A stretch of 64,000 bases of DNA from Candidatus Zhuqueibacterota bacterium (GTDB lineage: Bacteria; Zhuqueibacterota; Zhuqueibacteria; Residuimicrobiales; Krinioviventaceae): the NCBI GenBank assembly GCA_016934825.1, contig JAFGSB010000140.1, positions 62,001 through 126,000 of the forward strand, read 5' to 3'. Shown piece by piece: positions 34,156-43,900 of the stretch. A model generated the notes under the pieces. The model did no database searches. It worked only from the letters and a program-made list of their open reading frames with translations, and had not been told where the DNA came from. How positions within the stretch are numbered: the stretch's first letter is position 1; every line of letters starts with the position of its first letter. The position numbers were made by a program, and so were the translations under genes.

Positions 34156-35435
34156 TCTTCAACCCGAGTTATATCCGCTCCCAATCCCTGTAATTTGTGT
34201 TCCAGATCCTCATAACCCCTGTCGATTTGCCTGATATTATAAATGGAACTCTCTCCCTTTGCGCACAGGGCGGCTATGATGAGAGCCATACCGGCCCTAA
34301 TATCCGGACTTTGCAAGTTAGTCCCATATAATTTTGAAGGACCGACAATTACCGCGCGATGAGGATCGCATAGAACAATGCGCGCGCCCATGGAGATCAA
34401 ATAATCCACAAAAAACATGCGCCCGTCATACATTTTTTCGAAAATCAGGACCGTTCCCTCCGCCTGTGTTGCGGCGACAATGACGATGCTCATCAAATCC
34501 GAAGGGAACGCAGGCCAGGTGCCGTCATCGATTTTGGGAATATCGCCGGCAAAATCCGGCTGTATCTGCAGCTTTTGCCCGCCGGGGACAACTATTTTTT
34601 TGTTTTGTATATGGTATTCGAGGCCCAGCTTTTTAAAAGTTGAACGGGTCACGCACAGATCATCCGGATTGATATTATTGATCGTAATTTCAGAATTCGT
34701 AATCGCGGCAAGGACGATATACCCGCCCGCTTCCAGATAATCCGGCCCGATCGTGTGGTTCGTACCATACAATTTTTCGACTCCTTCGATTTCCAGAATA
34801 TTTGTGCCGATTCCGGTGATTCTTGCTCCCATTTTATTCAGTAATTTTGCCAGTCCCGTTACATGCGGTTCACATGCCGCGTTTCTAATTATTGTTTTCC
34901 CTTTCGCCACAACCGCCGCCATAAGCGCATTTTCAGTGGCGGTAACGGACTGTTCATCAAGGAAAATATCCTGTCCGGTTAATTCCGATCTTTCGAATAC
35001 ATACTTTTTATCGACCACCGAAACCCGCGCGCCCAGACTTTTAAAGGCAAAAAAATGTGCGTCCAGCCGCCTCCGTCCAATCACATCGCCGCCGGGCGGC
35101 GGCAGCACAACCCGCCGGTAACGCGTTATCAGGGGACCGGCCAATAAAAGCGCCGCCCGCAAGGTTGCACACTTTTGCTCATCCATCTCTTCATGTTTAA
35201 TATTTTTACATTGTATTTCCAGTTCATTACGAGCGATTTCCCGAATGGTTGCACCCTGGCTTTTCATGATGTCCAGCATAGTCTCCACATCGCCAATCCG
35301 CGGGACGTTTTTCAGTATTATCGGCTCGTCGGTCAGCAAACTGGCCGCTATCGCGGGCAGCGCTTCATTTTTATTACCGGAAACCGTAACGGAACCGGAT
35401 AATTTTTTACCGCCCCGTATAAAAAATTTTTCCAT
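34152..35435 (-). CDS. murA: UDP-N-acetylglucosamine 1-carboxyvinyltransferase with Asp for active-site Cys
   Basis: 427 residues, EPSP-synthase-like fold. Lys22-Asn23 (SGNKNEALP) match the UDP-GlcNAc-binding pair. The loop that usually carries the nucleophilic Cys115 reads PPPGGD, so Asp117 (codon GAT at 35085-35087) takes its place, as in mycobacterial and chlamydial MurA, which resist fosfomycin. The FPSDLMSI segment contains the usual Asp base. The enzyme transfers enolpyruvate from PEP to UDP-GlcNAc in the cytoplasm. The stop overlaps murB by four bases; lysC lies 29 bases upstream. The Asp variant is a well-known natural substitution, so the gene is called functional. Confidence 0.95.
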   Translation of the reverse strand: MEKFFIRGGKKLSGSVTVSGNKNEALPAIAASLLTDEPIILKNVPRIGDVETMLDIMKSQGATIREIARNELEIQCKNIKHEEMDEQKCATLRAALLLAGPLITRYRRVVLPPPGGDVIGRRRLDAHFFAFKSLGARVSVVDKKYVFERSELTGQDIFLDEQSVTATENALMAAVVAKGKTIIRNAACEPHVTGLAKLLNKMGARITGIGTNILEIEGVEKLYGTNHTIGPDYLEAGGYIVLAAITNSEITINNINPDDLCVTRSTFKKLGLEYHIQNKKIVVPGGQKLQIQPDFAGDIPKIDDGTWPAFPSDLMSIVIVAATQAEGTVLIFEKMYDGRMFFVDYLISMGARIVLCDPHRAVIVGPSKLYGTNLQSPDIRAGMALIIAALCAKGESSIYNIRQIDRGYEDLEHKLQGLGADITRVEE

Positions 35436-35464
35436 TATTTAATAATTAATCCTTATCCTTTGGG

Positions 35465-36646
35465 TCATGAATTGAGAAAAAACAGATTATGGATTTCCTC
35501 TGTTATTTTATCACTATTATTTAGCGGTACAAGAACTTTTAAGTATAATTCACCATTTATAACATCACTATATTCGACGTTTAATTCGTTTAACTTTGTA
35601 AAAAACCGACAGGCGGTGGTTGTTCCGATGTTGATTCCGGCGCCAATGAGCGATAAAACGGCGCATTGTCTATCAATTGAAAAAGTTTGCGCCGTCCTTT
35701 CAATGATCTTTTGTGCCGCTGACACGTCGCTTTGCGACACACCGATGAGTGCCGATCCGTTGACATACTGCCAGATTTTCAAAGGTACTTTATCACAGGA
35801 AAATAAAATCGGATATCTTAATCCGTCTTCCTGATTTACGGAAACACGAAACAGAACAATGTCTTTATCGTTCACAACAGAGGCAACACACCCTTTATTT
35901 AATTTTTCATCGGTGACTATGGTGCCGATTTGTCCGGTAAAAGTGGAGCCCAGGGAAAGCTGAACATGATGACGCCCGGCAAACTCAACGGCCGCTTTGT
36001 GCAGCATTCTGGCCCCGGCGGCCGCCATCTCCAGGGCAATATTATAATCGATCCGGTCTATCCGTTTGGCAAGCGTGATCATTTTGGGATCTGCGGTATA
36101 AATACCATCAATATCGGACATGATCTCACAACACTCGGCATTGAGCGATGCGGCAACGGCAACAGCCGTCGTGTCGGAACCTCCCCTTCCCAAAGTGGTA
36201 ATTTCTTTATTTACAGAGACGCCCTGAAATCCGGCAATGACCACAATTTTGTCCTCGTTCAACGCTTCATACAACCGGTGTCCTTTTACTTCAAGCACCC
36301 GTGCATTGGTGTGATTGTCGTCCGTAATGAGCCCGATCTGGCTGCCGGTATAACTGACTGCCTGGTATTTCCCGGTTGCATTTATTGCCAAAGCCAACAA
36401 CGAAATCGAAATGCGTTCCCCGACCGATAACAGCATGTCCATTTCCCTTTTATCCGGATTCCTGTTCACGGCATGGGCCATTTTTACAAATTCATCCGTT
36501 GTCTTACCCATGGCGGAAACAACGACCACCATATTCACGCCGCTGTCTTTTCTTTTTACAATATTTTCCGCGACATGTTTTATATATTCCGGATTGGCCA
36601 GCGAGCTTCCGCCGTATTTTTGCACTACAATCGGTTTGTTATTCAT
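35465..36646 (-). CDS. lysC: Aspartate kinase
   Basis: 393 residues. Amino-acid kinase domain with VVQKYGGSSLANPE, VVSAMGKTTDE, LLSVGERISISLLA, FQGVSVNKEITTLGRGGSDTTAVAVAA and CEIMSDIDGIYTADP, then a C-terminal region with ACT-like regulatory repeats (about 270-393, GINIGTTTACRFF). It phosphorylates aspartate for the pathway to DAP, lysine, threonine and methionine. Its place between murE and murA makes sense because murE consumes meso-DAP. The ACT region appears shorter and more diverged than in E. coli LysC, so feedback control may differ. Confidence 0.93.
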   Translation of the reverse strand: MNNKPIVVQKYGGSSLANPEYIKHVAENIVKRKDSGVNMVVVVSAMGKTTDEFVKMAHAVNRNPDKREMDMLLSVGERISISLLALAINATGKYQAVSYTGSQIGLITDDNHTNARVLEVKGHRLYEALNEDKIVVIAGFQGVSVNKEITTLGRGGSDTTAVAVAASLNAECCEIMSDIDGIYTADPKMITLAKRIDRIDYNIALEMAAAGARMLHKAAVEFAGRHHVQLSLGSTFTGQIGTIVTDEKLNKGCVASVVNDKDIVLFRVSVNQEDGLRYPILFSCDKVPLKIWQYVNGSALIGVSQSDVSAAQKIIERTAQTFSIDRQCAVLSLIGAGINIGTTTACRFFTKLNELNVEYSDVINGELYLKVLVPLNNSDKITEEIHNLFFLNS

Positions 36647-36673
36647 ATACCTAAAATTTGTAAATCCTTATAT

Positions 36674-38149
36674 TCAATTGTGATAGTGATTTTTAAGATA
36701 TTCTTTGATGATCTCACGTTCATTAAAATAAAATTTTTTCTCTTTTATTTCCATATAATTTTCATGCCCTTTGCCGGCAAGCAACACTGTATCCCCCGGT
36801 TTTGTTTTTGACAGTGCAAATTCAATTGCAGCTTTCCGGTCAGGGATAATTTTATGTTTTTTCCCGGGGATTATCCCGGCTTTAATATCATGAATAATTG
36901 ATGAAATATCCTCATTCCGCGGATTATCGGAAGTAACCACCGTTAATTTCGACATTTCCGATGCAATGCCGCCCATCAAAGCACGTTTGGACCTGTCCCG
37001 GTTGCCGTCACATCCCAGAACGGTGATAATATCGTTTCCGAATTGCTCTGTTATCGTAATCAGCGTTTTTTTAAGGGCATCAGGGGTATGGGCGTAATCA
37101 ATAATGATATGATAGTCCTGATCAAAATTTACCGTCTCAAAACGGCCCCTTATACTCTCTACACTTTCAATCCCCTGCTTAATAATATCCCTATCTATAT
37201 TATTCGCGATACCGAAAGCAACGGCGGCCAATATATTTTCACAATTAAACAGGCCGGGCAGTTTCGATTTAATAAAAATATCGCCGTCGGGCGTTTTTAT
37301 ATCGATTGTCGATCCGTCGGGAAACAAATCAATTTTTTGAGCATAAATATCTGTCCGGGATTCGTCAAGTGAATACGTTAGAATCGTATCTGTCGCCGTC
37401 CGTTTTACCAATTTATCATAAAACGGATTATCGTAATTGATAATGGCCAGACTGTTTTGATTAAGATTCTCAAAGAGTCCGGCCTTGGTATTGAAATAAT
37501 TCTGTATGGTCCCATGATAATCCAAATGGTCATGGGTAATATTCGTAAAAATGGCATGACTGAAATTTAAACCGTCAACCCTGTATTGTTTTATCGCATG
37601 GCTCGTAACCTCCATAACACAATGACTGACATTGTTTTTTACCATGTGTGAAAACAAATGATGTAATGTGATGGGTTCCGGAGTGGTCAGTCCGCTGCCG
37701 ATGTTTCGCTGCCCGATCAGATATTCAATCGTGCCGATCAGTCCTGTTTTCTTGCCGTGTTTCTCAAGTATTGATTTTATGAGTATCGCGGTGGTCGTTT
37801 TGCCGTTAGTTCCGGTTATTCCGGTCAGAGTCAATCTGTCAGCCGGATTTTTGTTATAATTCGACGCAATAAGGGGTAATCCGGCGCGGGTATTTTTCAA
37901 TTGTATCGCTGTAATATTTTGATCGAATTTTTTAAATGTCCTGTCTTGTAATATAATACATTCAACACCTTTTTTTATCGCTTCGGCGATAAAATTATGG
38001 CCGTCAACACGGTAACCTTTAATGGCAATATAAAGGTCGCCTTTTTTTAAATTGCGCGAATCGACTTGAATTTGATTTACCGGTGTGTTCAATTCGCCGT
38101 TTAACAGGTTATATTCTACCCCTGATAAAAGTGACTTTAATAACGGCAT
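36674..38149 (-). CDS. murE: UDP-MurNAc-L-Ala-D-Glu:meso-diaminopimelate ligase
   Basis: 491 residues, Mur ligase. N-terminal UDP domain (VDSRNLKKGDLYIAIKG), the P-loop TGITGTNGKTTTAIL (about 109-123), FTNITHDHLDYHGT with the catalytic metal-binding residues, the DNPRNED motif (about 403) which is specific for meso-DAP, and a C-terminal VLLAGKGHENYMEI. It adds meso-DAP to the peptide stem of UDP-MurNAc in the cytoplasm, so the cell wall is of the A1-gamma type. It starts the murE-lysC-murA-murB run, with 27 bases to lysC. Confidence 0.96.
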   Translation of the reverse strand: MPLLKSLLSGVEYNLLNGELNTPVNQIQVDSRNLKKGDLYIAIKGYRVDGHNFIAEAIKKGVECIILQDRTFKKFDQNITAIQLKNTRAGLPLIASNYNKNPADRLTLTGITGTNGKTTTAILIKSILEKHGKKTGLIGTIEYLIGQRNIGSGLTTPEPITLHHLFSHMVKNNVSHCVMEVTSHAIKQYRVDGLNFSHAIFTNITHDHLDYHGTIQNYFNTKAGLFENLNQNSLAIINYDNPFYDKLVKRTATDTILTYSLDESRTDIYAQKIDLFPDGSTIDIKTPDGDIFIKSKLPGLFNCENILAAVAFGIANNIDRDIIKQGIESVESIRGRFETVNFDQDYHIIIDYAHTPDALKKTLITITEQFGNDIITVLGCDGNRDRSKRALMGGIASEMSKLTVVTSDNPRNEDISSIIHDIKAGIIPGKKHKIIPDRKAAIEFALSKTKPGDTVLLAGKGHENYMEIKEKKFYFNEREIIKEYLKNHYHN

Positions 38150-38289
38150 AAATAAAATTGATTTGCCTGATGACTAAATTTTATGACTTTTCTGATTCAA
38201 TTTTTAAGATAGTTACATTTCAATTAAAGGTCAACAATATTTATAATGTGCGTTCAGGTAATAAATACTCTATATTAAGTATATACACA

Positions 38290-38315
38290 AAAGCCTCACA
38301 CATGAGTGAGGCTTT
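38290..38315 (-). terminator. Probable intrinsic terminator
   Basis: A perfect 10-bp stem AAAGCCTCAC/GTGAGGCTTT with a 6-base loop lies 15 bases past the barrel gene's stop. The T tract on the minus strand is short (TTTT then GTGTATA), so termination is likely but not certain. Confidence 0.65.
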
Positions 38316-38329
38316 GATGATGTCTAAAA

Positions 38330-39514
38330 TTATTGATCCTGTTTCTCCGAATCCGGCGGCACGTCCTCCTTGCCTTCAAGTATCCTCTTCAGCCTTTCCA
38401 GTTCTTTTTCCGCTTTTTCTCTTTCTTCTTTGATCCGCTTCAATTCCTGTTCGGCTGATTCCGTATCCTTTTTTTCTTTGATGATTTGCTCAAATACTTC
38501 GCGCCGTGTTTCGGCTTTTCGCATGAGAATGTCACGTTCCTTTATTTGATAAACCGACGTGGGCAGTACAACAAATTTAGCGCCTACATTAATTCGCCAG
38601 GAACTGTAATTCGGCAAATCATGACGGGATGCCCTTGGTCCGACAGTATCATCTTTATCACCGGAAATTCTGATGTCGCCGGAAACGATAAAATCCAGCC
38701 ACCTGTACGGTTTATATTTAATACTGGCATTCAGATAAGTGTAATTTTCTCGGCTTGCGGCAAGAGAGGGAGGCTTTTGTATCCAACTGATACCGTAAAT
38801 TTCCAGTCCGTAATTAAAACTTTCGGTTGGCAATTCCACGCCGACAGCGTACCGGAATGCCTGACTGGGGTCAAGAACGCTTTTTACTTTTTTTAAATCA
38901 TTGGAAAGCAACGAATCGGGCGCCAGACTTTGCCCGACATCATTATGATTCCAGTAACCCAGATTCAAATGGGCATTCAGACCGTCTTCAGGAAAAAGCC
39001 GGTCAAGAGCATAACTGGCAAGTGCGGTAAAGCCCCATTCTGCGGACCCGACTGTATAATCTTCAAACACGACATTATGTTTTTCACCCGTTGGAAAGCG
39101 GGTTGCAAGTTCCACACCAATTTTAAAAGGACTTTCTTTTACGCCATAAGATCCGATTTTCAAACCAATAAATGTATCCCATGGATATTCATCATATTCA
39201 CCCTGGTTAATGTCCTGATATAAAATGGGGGTGATATTAAAACTAAAATGTTCACTGATGCCGTAATTAACGGCTATTAATCCCTGAACATCCCAATAGG
39301 TCACTGCTGTTTTCTCTTCCTGGGCCTCATTTTCACTTTCCGATACTTTTCCCCAGAAACGGGTATGTGGAAAGACCGTTAAATAACCTTTTTTGGCAAC
39401 CCACGCCGCCTTTGTATGAGTAAGACCCAACCCGCTGTTAATCTCGACGGCTCCGGCAATTTCCGCAAACATAAAAAATATAAACAACAAACACACTCGA
39501 GTGAAAAATTTCAT
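38330..39514 (-). CDS. Outer-membrane beta-barrel protein with C-terminal coiled coil
   Basis: 394 residues from the ATG at 39514, which has GGAG seven bases before it and begins a clear signal peptide (MKFFTRVCLLFIFFMFAEIAGA); the frame runs 23 codons further upstream without a leader. Residues 25-300 have alternating hydrophobic/polar strands with many aromatics (FNITPILYQD, NLGYWNHND, LNASIKYKPYRWLDFIVSGDI), typical of outer-membrane barrels, then a charged helix about 335-390 (EKKDTESAEQELKRIKEE..) of coiled-coil type. No family named. Placed between the T9SS genes and murE, it may be an envelope tether, but this is inference. Confidence 0.7.
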   Translation of the reverse strand: MKFFTRVCLLFIFFMFAEIAGAVEINSGLGLTHTKAAWVAKKGYLTVFPHTRFWGKVSESENEAQEEKTAVTYWDVQGLIAVNYGISEHFSFNITPILYQDINQGEYDEYPWDTFIGLKIGSYGVKESPFKIGVELATRFPTGEKHNVVFEDYTVGSAEWGFTALASYALDRLFPEDGLNAHLNLGYWNHNDVGQSLAPDSLLSNDLKKVKSVLDPSQAFRYAVGVELPTESFNYGLEIYGISWIQKPPSLAASRENYTYLNASIKYKPYRWLDFIVSGDIRISGDKDDTVGPRASRHDLPNYSSWRINVGAKFVVLPTSVYQIKERDILMRKAETRREVFEQIIKEKKDTESAEQELKRIKEEREKAEKELERLKRILEGKEDVPPDSEKQDQ

Positions 39515-39917
39515 CTTTATTCTCCACATAACTATATACTTTTTTAATAATTGCCACATGCGCCCGCCAAACTGACGCCTCAACCTGATCTGAATTACCC
39601 GTACAATATAATTATGATAATTTTATTCTTATAAACAAATCCAAAAATATTTTACTTCAAAAAACAGATTAGATTTAATTTCAAGGTTGACATGCCCGGA
39701 TTTGACCGCGCACGAGTGAACAAATGTAATAATTTCCAACAAATAATCAATACAAAATTAAACTATTAGTAAAACATAGTACATTCAACAACAATGTTTC
39801 ACGTAAAAAATTTTTATTCTGAAAAATCCGCAATTTTAATCACGATGTGAAAAATATAAAATTATTAAATATTATTCAAGTCAATAAAATTCTATACTGC
39901 TTTATATAAACACTCGT
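39515..39917. other. 403-base intergenic region, nothing recognised
   Basis: AT-rich, with no ORF of coding character and no convincing hairpin. It must hold the barrel gene's promoter on the minus strand and the end of the porU/porV-like transcript, but I could not place either. Confidence 0.4.
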
Positions 39918-40961
39918 TTATCTCAAATTGATCGAGCAGCTTATTCTATGCACATCATCCAGTTGATTGGTCACAAAAGCATAATCGACCACAAATTTCC
40001 AAAAATAGAGACCAGCCCCCGAGGTTATGCCGTAAGCGTTTTTCCCTACCCGGACAGCCAGACCTTTAATTAAAAACTCTGCGCCGTAAAATACATTTCT
40101 GTCATATTTTCGATACCGGGACCAATAAAATTTGATCTGGGCGTTTGAAAATCCCAATAACTGCTGATAGTGTAAACCCAACAGGACAGATCGCCTGATC
40201 CGATCTTCCGTTTTGGTGTCCCAAATAATCGGTGTCTGCGTAATATCTGAAGAAGACAATCCCACGGCAAAATCACCCAAATATTTTTTATCGAACAGGG
40301 TTCCAAAATTCACTTTTATCATTGCGCCGATATCAATACCCATTCCGGAGGCCTTTGATTGATACAATTTTTGCCGCACTAATTTAAAATTCATACCAAA
40401 AGGAATTTCAATCGGCAATTCATCATACATCCAGCCAACCGGAATGTTCTTTTTCAGGGCTTTGGCAAAAGAAATGTAATAAACATCCTCAACATCTTCA
40501 AAATATCCCAGCGCCTCGCCGTCCATTTGTAATTCCGGATTGCTGTTTCTTTCCGCAAACGATGCTCCTTTGGGATCAGGGTAAATCGGGATATCATCGA
40601 CTGAAAACCGGGTCCAGTTAAAAGCAATGGTTCCGCCACCCGGAAGCGGGTAGGCAATCCCGGCATAATTATAATGCGCCAAAGGATCGCTGAAACTTTC
40701 AAAAGTCGGCGCATACATTAAACTTATCACCGGTTTCTCTACATATGCCAGCGCGGAGGGATTATAATGAAATAATTCCGCACCGCCTGTCATGGCCCCG
40801 GCGGCGCCGCCAAGCGCCAGCGGCCGAGCGCCCACACCAAGTTCCATGGATGCTCCGGCATATTTACCGTCGGCATATCCGTTTGTAAAACACGCCAAAA
40901 AAACGATTATATAAAGATTCCTGAAAATGTTATAAAACTTTTGTTTCATATTGTTTTTCAT
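39918..40961 (-). CDS. PorV/PorQ-family outer-membrane protein
   Basis: 347 residues. A signal peptide (to about residue 31, ..FTNGYA) and the family start AGASMELGVGARPLALGGAAGAMTGGAELFHYNPSALAY, then barrel strands to a final aromatic-poor strand (SCSINLR). PorV is the outer-membrane lipid-A-linked shuttle protein that carries T9SS cargo from the SprA channel to the PorU sortase. Only 12 bases separate it from porU upstream, so they are likely co-transcribed. Family level is confident; whether it is PorV itself rather than PorQ or another paralogue is less so. Confidence 0.85.
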   Translation of the reverse strand: MKNNMKQKFYNIFRNLYIIVFLACFTNGYADGKYAGASMELGVGARPLALGGAAGAMTGGAELFHYNPSALAYVEKPVISLMYAPTFESFSDPLAHYNYAGIAYPLPGGGTIAFNWTRFSVDDIPIYPDPKGASFAERNSNPELQMDGEALGYFEDVEDVYYISFAKALKKNIPVGWMYDELPIEIPFGMNFKLVRQKLYQSKASGMGIDIGAMIKVNFGTLFDKKYLGDFAVGLSSSDITQTPIIWDTKTEDRIRRSVLLGLHYQQLLGFSNAQIKFYWSRYRKYDRNVFYGAEFLIKGLAVRVGKNAYGITSGAGLYFWKFVVDYAFVTNQLDDVHRISCSINLR

Positions 40962-40973
40962 ATAAATAATTGT

Positions 40974-43900
40974 TTATTTTATTTTTGCCATTTTCCCGGT
41001 CACTTTTTTTGTTTTCCCTTCCGCCGTTGCGGTTAACCGGTAAAAGTACACTCCGTTGGCAATATCATTTCCATCCTTATCCCGGCAGTCCCAGTTAATC
41101 TCATGATAATCCGCGCTCAACGGGTTCGGATCACCGCTCAGTTCCCGGGGGTCAATCTCACGAATGAGCCGCCCGGAAGCGGTATAAATTTTCAAACTGA
41201 TATTCTGAACAGGGATCGTCAGAACGTATGCGAATAAAGTATTATCGATAAACGGATTCGGATAATTACCGAGCATTTTTATTTCAAATTCGTTTGTGGT
41301 TTTAAAAATATAATCTTCAGAGTTAAAAATATTGCCGTTACAATCGGCGCACGATACGGTCAACGTATGCTGGCCTGTCGCAAACGTGGGTTCCAGTTTC
41401 AGGAAAACCTGATTTGCATCCGGCAATGAATCCGGCAGCGATATTTCACTGTTTTCCATTTGCTTGCCGTCAAGGGTCACATTAAAAAGATCTGAATGGA
41501 TATCAATGCCGTTCAGGTCCTGTAAATTGATCAGGATTTGCGGTTCCGGACTGATATATTTATTATTGGCATAAGGCTGGCCGTCGATCGAAAGCTGTAC
41601 TCTCGGCGGCTGCGTATCCCGGGTGGACAAAACCGCAACCGGCCCAGGATACATCAGATTTGCACGAATAAAGTTCTGCTGATGCACGCTGTTGATCCGA
41701 ATCCACTTTTTTGAAGTTGAAAAAAACTGATACAAATCATAATCCGCACCGGACGTGTCGAAATAAATTACTTTACTTTCCGGCAAATTAAATTTTATTT
41801 GAAAGGGTTTCAGTGTTTTACTGTTAATATTCGAAAACGCAATATCATAAAACTTTAGACTGTCGACAATAGCAAAATCCGGCTGATCAAGGACGGCTAT
41901 CTTTTTCATTTCCTTTACCCTGAGAACACTTTTTTGCGGCAATACATCGGGTCCCATAGTTATTGATAATGTTTCATCAATTTTCAGGGTATCCAGCACC
42001 GTTTGATTGACAACTATTCCCTTTGGGGGATCGTAATTAAAAGCGTCCGTCTTGTGTTTAAAAGAAAATGTATTGTTATATCGCGATATATCCTTATACG
42101 CTGAATCCGGATCGATGGCAATTTGAAACTGAAATGTACCGGGTTGAAGTGAAACCGGTATCTGGGATAATGTGAACGAATATGGGGCAATGTCAACGGT
42201 ATCTATCCCCAGACTAATCAGGTTGTCCTTATCCTGTAATTGAAAAACAACCGGGAGTTGATTGACCTGTGTATCACCATAATTTAAAATTTTTGTTTTT
42301 AATGTTAAAAATGTATCGCCTGAAAATTCGATAGAATTTTTGTCGATAGCCGGATCAGGACCTTTTTTCATTTGATAAACAAAATTTTGACTTTTGTAAA
42401 CCCGATCGTTATCGGTTTCGACAAAGAAAAAGTAATTGAGTTCATATCGGGGAAATAAAAGTTTCAAACACCGTTCGCTTTTATACCAGTCATTTCCCTC
42501 TGCAAGCATTTTCAAGGTGTCATTTAGACTTGTACACCAGACATTCTCCAAATTCATCCGGCTTGATATTTTAACATAAAAACGGATACTATCCTGCGCC
42601 GAATGTACGATCTTTGTTGAATCAAACACAATACCGTTTAAAGAAAAGGAAACAGCGCCATGAACCTGTTCCGTACCGATTGAATTCGCGCCATAAAACC
42701 GGATAAATCCCGAACCGGAATTCAAATCTTCCGGTATCGGAATTTCAGCCGAGCATATACCCCCGGTTATGGTAGTATTCTGTGTTTTGAGGTCAACTTT
42801 AATACTGTCGGCAAGATGAAAACCGGCTTGCCCATCGTTAAAGGGGGTACTACAACTCACTGTCAGGGTATCCCCGGGGAAAGGCGTCTGATTGTTTATT
42901 ATTACGGGAACTTTGTTTTCGGGCAATAAAATTCGTGTTGCCGGATCTCCCAACAAATGGTATTGATTAATTTCCGTTATAGTTTGCAAATATTTGTATT
43001 TTGCATAATAGAGCGTTTTCCCTGCAGATATAATTTCTCCGAGGGTCTGATCCGTATGATCGTACAAATAATTTAAAATTTCCTTTTCCAGGTAATAATC
43101 ATTTTGTACCCATCCGAACCCGCTTGCTCCAAGGACGGCAATAGCGCCTTCATTTTCCGTAAACAGCAGGGCATCTGCAAGGGATTCGCGTGAAGGAGAC
43201 TCAAAAGCGCCGGTAAAACAAGTCATACTCAGAATAAATGTCAACTTGCCCTGGCTGTAGATCTGAGTTGCATCCTCAATTCTTAACAAACCGTTATCCG
43301 CCCAAATCGCACCGCCGCCATGCCCGTGAAAAGTTATGACGGCGCATCCCTCGTTAAAATAATCAAGCAGGTCGAGCGTGCCGCCAAAGAAAGGATCGTT
43401 TTTCAGGGTTTGGTCTTTAAAAGTGAATAATCTGTTCACGTCAAAACGGGGCGGCGCTTTCAAAGCCAATTCTTCGCCCTGGTCCCTGAATTCCTTCCCG
43501 TTGCCGCCAATATATAGCAAACGATTCCGCCAATCACCGGACGGTGCGGCTGTTTCATAGTTAACTATTTTCGCGACCATTTGCTCAAGCTGAACCGGAT
43601 CACGTGCCGGCAGCCGACCGATATAAATGTCCGATATCTCATCGTCGCCGTCAATCAATGTATACCAGTAGTCGCTTGCAGCAGCCCCAAAACCGTATGT
43701 CTGCCGCATGTAAACAGGAACGAGGTCCAGTGTATCCGGTTCGCTGGTATATCTCACGTAACTCCCGTCACCGACCAGCAGTACATATTTCAACTGCGGG
43801 GACGCCCAATTGTTATATGCCCATCTTAAAAATTCTTTGATTGCATAAGGACTGGGTTTTCCATAATTGAATTCATCAAATATATCCTGAACATCAATTT

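Noticed and set aside
34417-35442. Plus-strand frames opposite murA
   Set aside because: Antisense to murA with biased composition; no start signals.
38281-38320. Possible CRISPR-like or repeat element
   Set aside because: The inverted repeat is a single hairpin of terminator type with no spaced copies.
43378-43840. Plus-strand frames within porU
   Set aside because: Antisense shadows of the PorU catalytic region; composition and codon pattern are those of the reverse strand.
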